DNA from: Dreissena polymorpha
Lineage: Eukaryota > Mollusca > Bivalvia > Myida > Dreissenidae
Assembly: GCF_020536995.1 (NCBI RefSeq)
Contig: NC_068365.1
Coordinates: 32,624,648 to 32,688,647 of the forward strand
Direction of reading: 5' to 3'
DNA length: 64,000 nucleotides
Part shown: one piece after another, positions 54,321 through 64,000 of the stretch
Position numbering within the stretch: position 1 is the first letter of the stretch
Layout of the letters: every line of letters begins with the position of its first letter
The notes under the pieces: model-generated
Database searches by the model: none
What the model was told of the DNA's origin: nothing
The model's input: only the letters and a program-made list of their open reading frames with translations
Position numbers and translations under genes: made by a program

Positions 54321-57300
54321 TTTTTTCGGGGAAAATTAATTTATAGGACGAACTTAATAACACAGACAAGTGTTTTATATGAAATAAATCCAGTTAAAGC
54401 GCCACGTCATTTTCTTAATATTAGTAATAATATGACTGGTTTATTATTTAAACTGTGTTTAACCGTGGGTAACATTTATGATAAAGAACACGGCTCTAAA
54501 CGTCTAATGCTTCTATTGTGATTCTACTAGTACCCAACATGTCCGACATGTGAATTAATACCACGTTTTATACTGTATCATGTGATGACTAAGTATAAAG
54601 GGTTAAAGTCAAGCGTGTCACAATCGTGACGGAAAATACGCCACATGTCGTATAATGCAGCAAGTTGACACGAAAACAAAATTACCACTGGAGCGCAGAC
54701 AGGTTTGATGACAGGGGCATAGTATAAGTAAACTTTCTCAAAGATCATCGTGCAATACTATATATTTAATAGTTAAAGTTGGTTCTTATATATTTAATTA
54801 AAGTTATTGTGATAGACATGTTTATTTCTATGTACATCATGTTTGTAAACCTTGTGGTTCCATATTTGGAAAAAACGATATACCGGTATTATTAATCATT
54901 TAGTCATAAAAACTTTTAGTTAACAAATAGATTGACATTTGACACTTTGAACTTAGGATTGCACACCTTATATTGCAATGAACAATGCTTCCAAGTTTGA
55001 ATGATGTACGTTGAACAATTTTCGAGGTCGCAGGCACACAGATTTGATTTGACAGATACACGGACGTACAGACGTTCGGACAGGCAAGCACACGGACATA
55101 CGTCTAAGGTAATTACAGTACACCCCGTTTAATTCGTGGCTGGGGGTGGCAAACATATAATTTTTCATTGAAGGTCATAATTATAGCACTTGGTTTTCAG
55201 AGTTATATTATTTGGTAAGTGATCTCATACAATGACCCCGAATACAAGTTTGAAGAGTCAAATGTATACCTATAGTTCAAACAGTGATATGAAGAAGCTC
55301 CACGTTTTAATGAATGAAACTTCAAAGTATAAAATGGGTAATATTCCTCCTAACTTGCAGGTCAGAGTTATGAAACTTGGTTAATATAGGATCTGGCACG
55401 AGTTGTCATTTCATACCATATTTTATTAAACGTGTTCAGGAATTTTGTGAGTAAGCGAGTCTTTGGCGAGCTTACTAACGAATTTCCTGGACGAGTTTAA
55501 TAAAAAATGGTTTGATATGACAACGAGTGTGAGATCTTTTTTATCACATGCTTTTAAATGAGCAAATTAAATAAATATTTACGCAAACATAATGATAAAT
55601 CCCGAATGTTGTTTACATTTAGTGACGTCATTTGACGTTGCAACGTCATTTCAGCAAAATAACAAAATGCGATTGGTCAATAAACGAAAACTAAGCCAAT
55701 CCAAACGCTTAAAATGTTGTATTTCACATGTGTAATCTAAAAAAATATGTAATGGTTGTATTTCATGGGAAACAGGGTATAGCATGTGATAATTGATCTT
55801 TTGCAATGGAAGTTTCAATTTAATGCAACTGTATTGAATTATGAAATGGCTGTACATCTTGCAGAGTTTTGAAGAACGAAACAACTGAATAGAAAAAACT
55901 AAATAACGCCTTTTTTAATTACTGGAAGAAACTTGCATGCAACCCGATGGTCCCTGTATATCGAAAATGTATCTTTAATCCATGACTTTGGTAACACTAA
56001 ACAGTAACTTTGCTTGCATCCTTTGACATGTCTATGCTTATTCTCTATTCCAGAAGACGGCGTCCAGATGAAAAATAAACATTGTCCGCCAAACTATAGA
56101 CTGCTTTGATTGGTCCATCAACCATATCGTTGGTCATCACGGACTAAATGCCACTATCATTCTGTGATAAACACACACAACCGCCTGACGCATCAATGTT
56201 TTTTTAAAACGGTAAGTGTTGTACTGATTGTAATGCGTGTTCGTATGATGTTGCGAACCCACTCTCAATGGCTAACACGTGTGTTTGGTAAATACATTCG
56301 CATATTTTTTTAAATACAATGTCGAGGAATGTACATAACCGACGGCTGAGTAAGTGTTTTCTCTATCCCAATGTCAGAAAATGACACTCTAACAATTAAA
56401 CTTAACGCAATCTGCAATACACGTCAACAGAACTTGGGACCGCAAATATTGTTTCCCATTCCATTTAATTGCAAAGCCCACTCGGATATACAGGATTATA
56501 ATCATGTGTGCCTTAATAGATGCTTAAGTTAATTTCTTCATGTTTCGAGATACATTTTTCATTCTCTCACATTCTCTGTTTATAAAACGTACGAATCGAG
56601 CATGGCACATTAATGAATTGATTTTCATTAAATGTTTACATTATGTTCACTTTAATTACCTATATACCATAACTATTATCGCGTTTGTGACATTTATCAA
56701 TCTTTATAATGTAAAGTGCAATACAAAAGATACGTTTGATGATTGTCAAAAATGAAATTATGTTCTATAGCGTAGAATTCGGTAATTTAAATATTGAAGC
56801 TGCAACTGGAATATATTGAGATCACATGCGGTTAGGAAATGGTAAAAATTTAACGATTTCTACTGATCTTTCTGGATACCGACTGTCCGAGAAACATTAA
56901 CCATTATGTTTTCGTTAACCAATACTTGGTTGTTGTTTTTTTCGAAGAAATAGACGAAACTCGTTAAAATATAAGTTAAATCTCGACACAGAGCTTGTCG
57001 AGCAAAATTGCGGACAAGCAACTGGCTTCCCGATTTATCAAAGGCTGATTAAATATAGGGATAAGAGTGCTATAAATGATAATAATTTACATCCGATAAC
57101 GGAGGAGTATTCAGTTTATCATAGCACTCGGTCTTTTTCGGTTGTTTTCGGTAATAATTAATGGACTGACAGAAGCAATACAAAATTGAGTTATATTGAT
57201 AAAAGAATGGGCCTTTAAATATACATTGATTGTTTGTTGTTATTATGTGCTTATGTTGATTTATGCATCATTTTTTGATAAATGTATATAGTGGCTTAGT

Positions 57301-58439
57301 TGTATTTAATTGTAAGTTCATCATTTCAAGGCAGAAAAAACATCACGGTTAAAAGCTAGCTTTAGTACTTATTTAAGTGTGTGTGTTTTTGTAAATACAA
57401 ATAGTGGAACAAAATAAAATAAATAAATTTCTTCCGAATTAATTGTGTTCCTGTATTTATGGATACGTTAAAACTTGCTATCTAGCAATTATATACGGCC
57501 ATACAAGTGTCCAAAGAGGAATGGGGATGATAATAATATACACGGATGGCTTCTATTAGATTTATTAAAATGAAATATGAATGATGCTCTTTTTTCCTTA
57601 ACATTGAGTAACATCGTTTATATTGAGGCATTCGCTTCGATTGCAACGAAAATCAGGTAAACCAATAATTGATGGTATAACGCACAAGAAAATACCGGGT
57701 GGTAAACAATCTGTAGAAATGAATGTAGGTACGGGCCAACATGGTAAACTTCATTGAAAAAAATGTAATAAGTATTTTAAGCATTTTGCGTACTCGGTAG
57801 AAAGCGGTTAATGTTTGTCCTATAAATTATTTTAAATCAAATGAACTGTGTAAATTCAGACTTTAAGTTATTTAAGCCAATATTAAGAACAACTTGTATT
57901 TTGCAATGTATATGTCATATTTCCGTGTCTTTCCCATTTGCAAAACAAAACGTTAGCTTGAAACTCTTGTGTGAACTCGTCACCCAATAAGCGTAATGAC
58001 TGTGTCAATGTTATTGTTATATGATTTCATGCAACATACGTTTGAAGAGACAATGGGCAATCATAATGATCATTGTCATAAGCGCCAATGCATTAATAAT
58101 AATGCTTTATACGATTATAGACAAATAAATAATGAAATGATATATATTTTTGTAATTAAATATATATTCGGAAAAATAATTATGTTAGATAAAAAAATAA
58201 TAATTTAAGATGCATTTATTAAATAGGTCAATCATCAACATTAATTATTAGGATTCACAATTAATGATGCTGTTTAGGTAGTTGTATTTGCAAACTATGT
58301 CCCATATGAAGAGTACACATTGACTTAAACGTGTTATGCCTAAAAATAAATTAAAAGACAAGGCGTTTTACAAAATTCAAAAGCATACGGGAATATAAGA
58401 AATTTCAGAAAACAACAGCAACAACATAAATTCAGCAGG
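54321..58439. other. AT-rich stretch with one hairpin element
   Basis: No gene is supported. The inverted repeat at 55389-55536 is listed separately. Confidence 0.5.
55389..55536. repeat. 148-bp imperfect palindrome
   Basis: GATCTGGCACGAGTTGTCAT and ACAACGAGTGTGAGATC face each other, as do TATTTTATTAAACGTGTTCA and GGACGAGTTTAATAAAAAAT, then GTGAGTAAGC and GCTTACTAAC. The loop is about 15 bp. It could be a small palindromic MITE or make a long hairpin RNA. Confidence 0.75.
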
Positions 58440-60130
58440 GTAAGGAGACCGTTTTAAATTTATCAAACCGTACATTAACAGAAACCGATTACAATTTATT
58501 AGGAAAATGAGTTGGTTTATGTTCTCGTTTTTAATCCAATGATAAAATTCAATTAGCGGTAGATGTTTTCATTTTTACCGGAAGACTACGTTTACAAGAA
58601 TATGTAACAGAACTAAATTAAACGTTATACAAAGTAATACTGAAAATGATGAATTAAAAACTAAACCGTCATTTTACAAGAAGTTATAACTTATGACATT
58701 CTACATAACGATAAGAAGAAACATTTCCGACCAAATATCTCTAAGGAGTAAGGGCCAATTACAATCTGTGAACAGTTTAGCAAATGATAATAATACTGTT
58801 ATTATACAAGTCAAATACTATTGAGGTAATGGATAACAATAAATAATTTAAAGAAGAAACTAAATAATTGAATTATGTAAGCTTTTGCAAAAAAGTGAAT
58901 AAAACAACACCAGTCAGCGGCCGAAAAATTCCAAACATGTTTTGAAGAATTAAAGATTAAATACCCCGGTATAAGTAAACATTTTGACTTCGTTATGATA
59001 CATATTCAATGTCCTCGATTCTACATTTTTCTCCAAAGACGCACAAGCCATTTGATTACAGCCTTCCACTTGGTTTCCCGATCGGCCCGTCGTGTCAGCA
59101 TGCAGTTCCAGTACATAAATATTTTGGTTTACTATCCAGTTTTGCAGCAATTGCCATCATATTTGAAATACACAACAGACCGTATTAACCAAATTAAGAA
59201 TATTGAATAAAACAAATATGGCCACTTTGTTAAACTTCTTTATACACGAACAATACACACACTGAGGGAATAGAAGTTTGTACAATATTCTTATTTTCGA
59301 AGAATAGAAATCATACATTATTATTTAAATGTTGATGATGTTAGCAGAGACTATACATAATTATTTAAATGTTGATGATGTAAGCATACTACTGCAAGTT
59401 GTTTTCTTCAAAATAAAAGTTTTATTTCAACTAATGATACTAATTTTCAAACAATGGGTACAGCTTTGATTGGTCATATGGCACCGTCTTATGTATGGGA
59501 AAATTTGAGAATGATTTTCGTAACAATACGCTTATCAAACCATGTATTTGCTTTAGATTTTTGGATGACACTGTTATGATATAGAATGGGTCTTCAGACG
59601 ATTTAAAGTGGATATTGATTTTACTTTAATCATTAAATTTACCTCTAGTAAAATGTGAGTATATCTCAACAGGCTTAGTCATTCCTTGATGTATCTTTAT
59701 CAAAAAGTGAACAAGACACTGTTGTTACAAATACATTTATGTAAACCTACTTATATTCATTTATACTTAGATTTAACGTCATCTCACCCCATGTCCTGCT
59801 AACAGGGTTTTCCGCACAGTCAGGCTAAGCGATATAAACGTATCATAATCATGATCTAGTTTATTTAAAAAAATATGCAATACATTTTATTGTTATATAT
59901 TTTATGAAATGTAAACATTGTTATAAACAATACTTCGGACAAACTAATCAAAATGTATGCCACAGAATGAATAGCCATAATATTTGATTTTAGGAACTGT
60001 TAAATAAATCCTATTTCACATTATGCTCCACATTTCGGATCTACTCACAATTATTGCACTTTATATAATTTCTCTTGTTGATCTGTTGATGTTGTTGAAA
60101 ACAATCTAGACCGTTTATCCAAAGAAAGAT
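58440..60130 (+). mobile_element. Decayed Penelope-like retroelement
   Basis: Successive short stretches in changing frames match Penelope-like proteins in the right order. They are NLSNRTLTETDYNLLGK near 58460, a reverse-transcriptase part with QTMGTALIGHMAPSYV near 59450, KPTYIHLYLDLTSSHP near 59745, and a GIY-YIG-like end with CKHCYKQYFGQTNQNVCHRM near 59915. The copy is broken in many places and is shorter than a usual full element. About 58930-59340 is less certain and may include other sequence. It looks old. Confidence 0.7.
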
Positions 60131-60661
60131 ACATAAATTATAAATTATGATTCATATCGGTCTAAATAATAAACTACTTTATGACATATAAAACATAAGC
60201 ATGCTTCACATGATGTTTGCCTATAACTATGTTTTTATTAATAATATTTTTACTAAAAAGCCGATGTATCACTGATTAATCTTTGTATATTGTAAAAGTT
60301 TGTGTTTAATAGTATGAGTTATACATTTTTCCGACAAATGACTTTACGTTTCTGTATGGTATTGACGTCACTTCCTATGTTTTTGTTCGCATTGATACCA
60401 CTAATGAAGAATATGACCGAATCATGTTTAGTATTAAACAAATATTACACAAGTAACGTGTATGTGCGGATTATTTTATTTTATTATTTGGACATTTTAA
60501 ACTACATTCAGATCGAATTTACGAATATAAATATGAGGGTTGTAAGCGGTGTTAATCGTTTACATAGATATATTTGTGAACACAATGGGTTGTCATAAAA
60601 CACTACTAATTAACAATTAGGGCATATTTGCAGTGCATTCAAACATTGATTTTAATGATGA

Positions 60662-62021
60662 ATATGGAACGCCATAGCTGTCTTACGTTGTTACATTTCT
60701 TTCTGTCTTCTTTAGAAGGTGTCTTATTATGTCAAACCGTCGTGATATTTTGTCAATATGTGGTGTTGACTTCTCAAAATACAGTCTTATTATGTCAAAC
60801 AGTCGTGTTATCATGTTCACATGTGGTGTTAACTTGTCAAAACACATTCCTTTTATGTCAAACCGTCGTATTACCTTGTCTAAATGTGATGTTGACTAGT
60901 AAAAATACAGTCCTTTTATGTCAAACCGTCGTGTTATCTTGGCCATATGTGGTGTTGACTTGTCAAACCATCATGTTATCTAGTCCATATGTGGACTTGT
61001 CAACACACAGTTTTATTATGTCAAACAGATTTGGACAAGATAACACGACGGTTGACATAGTAGAACTGTATTTTGACAAGTCAACACCAGAGTTGGACAA
61101 GATAACACGACTGTTTGACATATTAAGACTTTTTTTGACAAGTCAACATCACATTTGGACAAGATAACACGACGGTTCGACATAATAGGACTGTATTTTG
61201 ACAAGTCAGTACCAGATTTGGACAAGATAACACGACTGTTTGACATAAAAGGACTGTGTTTTGACAAGTCAACATCACTTTTGAACAAGAGAACACGACG
61301 GTTTGACATAATGAGACTGTATTTTGACAAGTCAGCACCAGATTTGGACAAGATAACACGACGGTTTGACAAAGTAGAACTGTGTTTTGACAAGTCAACA
61401 TCAAATTTGGAAAATATAACGCGTCGGTTTGACATAAAAGGACTGTATTTTGACAAGTCAGCACCAGATTTGGACAAGATAACACGACTGTTTCATATAA
61501 TATGACTGTATTTTGACAGGTAAACATCACATTTGGACAAGATAACACGACGGTTCGATATAATAGGACTGTATTTTGACCAGTCAGCACCAGATGTGGA
61601 CTAGATAACACGACTGTTTGGCATAATAGGACTGTGTTTTGACAAGTCAATTTCACATTTGGACTAGATAACACGACGGTTTGACATAATAAGACTGTAT
61701 TTTGACCAGTCAGCACAAGATTTGGACAAGATGACACGACGGTGTGACATAGTAAAACTGTCTTTTGACAAGTCAACATTACGTTTTGACAAGATTACTG
61801 TTTGACATAATAAGACTTTGTTTTGACAAGTCGACATCACATTTGAACAAGATAACACGACGGTTTGACATAAAAAGACTGTATTTAGACAAGTCAGTAC
61901 CACATTTAAACAAGGTTACAAGACGGTTTGAAATACTACGACTGTGTTTTGACAAGACAACAACCAATATAAACAAGATAGAAAGAAATGTAACAACGTA
62001 AGACAGCTATGGTGTTCCATA
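60662..62021. mobile_element. Foldback-like element: TIRs around oppositely oriented 62-bp tandem repeats
   Basis: The ends pair over about 40 bp: CCATAGCTGTCTTACGTTGT at about 60672 and its complement ending near 62012. A possible duplication GATGA flanks both sides (60657-60661, 62022-62026). Inside, about 5 units run in one direction (60716-61025), then about 15 run in the other (61026-61985). The unit, about 62 bp, contains TTGGACAAGATAACACGACG, TTTGACATAATAGGACTG and TTTTGACAAGTCAACATCAC. Open frames here are shadows of the repeat. Confidence 0.85.
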
Positions 62022-62111
62022 GATGAGGATATAACAAGTATCGCGTCAAGTCAAGTGATTATCGGAAAACACCGAAAAATATAGATTTATACCGTTTTGT
62101 TGACTGAGCAG

Positions 62112-62376
62112 ACGATAGGCTGAGTAGCTCGATAGGACACGAAATAATGATGGTACATAAAGTCGGATTAGATCCTAAAGTAAAGATCGATAACCAGAAT
62201 GAATACGATCCATGCGAACCAGGAAGTAAAATTCACGAAGGATCGAAAATGCGGATGATTATAATTAATAGTATACGTAACGTTGATGCTATTCGTCGAA
62301 CATTGTTTATTTACGACGAACGATCTAATATTGAACTTGGTTTAATGTTAACAGTTAATTTATTAATCGGCGTGTG
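62112..62376 (+). CDS. Candidate orphan exon next to the foldback element
   Basis: The frame is open between a possible acceptor TTGTTGACTGAGCAG and donor GTGTG before GTAAAT. It encodes VGLDPKVKIDNQNEYDPCEP, then RNVDAIRRTLFIYDERSNIE. Composition is protein-like but no domain is recognised. Without the donor it stops at 62380. It may be part of a gene or of the neighbouring element. Confidence 0.25.
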
Positions 62377-62380
62377 GTAA

Positions 62381-63289
62381 ATATCAACAGTTTAATTTAT
62401 TTGTATCAACCATAGCACATACTTTCGTTTCGTATGTGTTTAGTATAGTTTGAAATATTTGAATAAAAAAGTAATAAATCCGATTTGTTTTCATTTATGT
62501 AAATCGTAACAGCTTGTAATTAAATATACAAACAGCAATTCACGATGAATGAGTATGTTAATTTTACTTTTTAATAACTTATGTCATATTTAAACAACGT
62601 ATTGTTGTAACGATAACATTTATGTTTGTTTGTTTAATGTAAACAACATGTTAACAAATAAAAACAACAAATAAATGTACCTTTCTACTTTCAGTATAAT
62701 ACTGTATCGATGTAATATTTTATAAATTTGAGTATATATCCTTTATGTATGATATTATTGTGGCTTAAACTCAACGCGTTTAAAGCCCGATATATAAGTA
62801 GATCTAATAAATGCTTACTATTGAAAACAATGAAAAGTGTAACACCGTTTAATTGATACAATGTGGTAACTTTGCATTAAATGAATTGGAACAGATTCTA
62901 CGAAGAAAACACGATGCGTTTCATATAAATTGCGAACATAAGTCATGTGGCCTGATTATATATATATATATGCAGGTTCAATACATTATTCGTGTTAAAC
63001 TGTGCTATTGTGAAATTTAAAATTGTTATTACCGACCACCGTTCTAAAACCTTTTATTTATTTTCCTCCTTTCCCTTCCTTTTCTCAAATGAAACATTAA
63101 GACAATCGTTGCCATAATCTGTTCGGTAATGTTCAAGCATTTTTTGAAATAATGCCGAAATAACCAATGTCACACTTCATGTAGTATTATTCGTTATTCA
63201 TGTATGATTTTTTTGAATTGCATAAACATAAATTCATGTTTGTTATGTATGTTTCTTATTGTTCTCAAGAAATATTTGTTTTTTTGCAG
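62381..63289. other. AT-rich spacer
   Basis: No feature was recognised besides a very short TA tract near 62958. Confidence 0.5.
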
Positions 63290-63507
63290 AAAATCATGGG
63301 GGTAGATATTCAAACATATCGCTGTAGAATTGGAACATTCAGCTATACGAGTTGCAAAAAACCCAGCTCTGAAGGCAATGGATGTAAAATAATACAGTGT
63401 GATGAACGTGGACGAACACGTGGTTCCTTGCATACCATCGCCCTCGTAGTTTGTCTGTCTCTATATTTCTATCATTTCTCTTGCAATCTGAGGAATAAGG
63501 CGTTTAA
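63290..63507 (+). CDS. Exon with MGVDIQTYRCRIG start (bivalve multicopy family)
   Basis: The acceptor TTTGTTTTTTTGCAG at 63289 and donor TTTAA before GTAAGTAAGT at 63508 are both strong. The Met at 63296 opens MGVDIQTYRCRIGTFSYTSC, followed by a charged segment and a hydrophobic run HTIALVVCLSLYFYHF. I recall many bivalve proteins beginning MGVDI-x-x-YR-x-RIG and leading into a hydrophobic stretch and a 2A-like NPGP motif, often linked to repeats or retroelement proteins; this is memory, not a search. No NPGP is seen before the donor. Without splicing it would stop at 63511. Confidence 0.5.
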
Positions 63508-64000
63508 GTAAGTAAGTAAAACGAATTGACTGACATTTATTGACATTGCTTTTGCAAACATTGATTTCCATTATCCAATAAACGCGTTATGATAATGTGT
63601 TATACTGATAAGTATGTGTGAATAAATGCAAATGGCTTTTTGTTTCATATCATGTTATTCCAAATCATTCATTTTTGTTTTAAGATATCGATAGTAAAAA
63701 TAAGCAGAATACACGTTATCACGTATTCTACCGTGATTCTTAAGTAACTGAACACATTTGGTGTTTTTTCCTTTCGTTATTTTGACATAAAAGCGTATTG
63801 CATTAAGTAAGATAATTTAGACAAAATCTTCATTCACTTTTGCTTTTTTCATAAAGAAACGTATTTTTCTGTACCAAATTTAGCATATTTCTAGGCGCAA
63901 TACACACATTTACAAACGGTTTGACATTATTGTATGAAAATATAGGTACGCCCCATGTTTTCATAATAATTCAATTTTAACAAAATAGTCACACAATGAT

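Noticed and set aside
60628-62001. Several open frames of 65-218 residues with repeated SNRRVILSK or CQTVVLSC-like units
   Set aside because: They arise because the 62-bp tandem repeat has few stops; they occur on both strands and in several frames.

Overview
This is eukaryotic, AT-rich, intron-rich DNA, almost certainly from a bivalve mollusc. The pointers are small exons with GT-AG introns, a CAP/ShK secreted-protein gene, a BIR/UBA/RING apoptosis inhibitor, and many interspersed elements of kinds I associate with bivalves. These include the hairpin repeat with GGACGACACTTTCCGC, the GGGGACATA and CAGGGGCGTAGC elements, and an MGVDI exon. The hairpin repeat makes me think of Dreissena, but that is from memory and was not searched.

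Only two genes can be built with confidence, both on the + strand. Positions 1069-6130 hold the 3' part of a CAP (CRISP/SCP/venom-allergen-like) gene. It has CAP-domain exons, a small cysteine-rich exon, a ShK-type six-cysteine exon and a short last exon; the 5' end lies outside the window. Positions 18571-23811 hold a complete nine-exon IAP gene (about 658 aa). It encodes a long unrecognised N-terminal region, two BIR domains, a UBA-like region and a C-terminal RING. All eight of its exon junctions agree in phase.

The rest is mainly repeats. 375-5620: diverged copies of one hairpin repeat in and before the CAP introns, plus a 503-bp TIR element. 7210-10320: about 17 copies of a 165-190-bp satellite, followed by a degenerate repeat to 10640. 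15830-16072: a GGGGACATA element carrying a DR1-like nuclear-receptor motif. 20592-21080: a roughly 490-bp ATC microsatellite inside an IAP intron. 27793-28695 and 33544-34442: two copies of a 900-bp element with a long internal hairpin. 36136-36623 and 40549-41058: two TTAA-flanked MITEs, the second holding a tRNA-like Pol III promoter. 39015-39333: a three-part microsatellite. 47451-49256: a nested set, a TA-flanked MITE containing a second MITE and a 5'-truncated LINE. 58440-60130: a decayed Penelope-like retroelement. 60662-62021: a foldback-like element whose arms are 62-bp tandem repeats in opposite orientation. 63290-63507: an exon with an MGVDI start and good splice sites.

A few orphan exon candidates are given at low confidence. 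Long stretches (10.6-15.8, 16.2-18.5, 24-27.8, 28.7-33.5, 34.4-39, 41-47.4, 49.3-58.4 kb) hold no gene I can support. I found no bacterial-type operon, CRISPR array, rRNA or intact tRNA.
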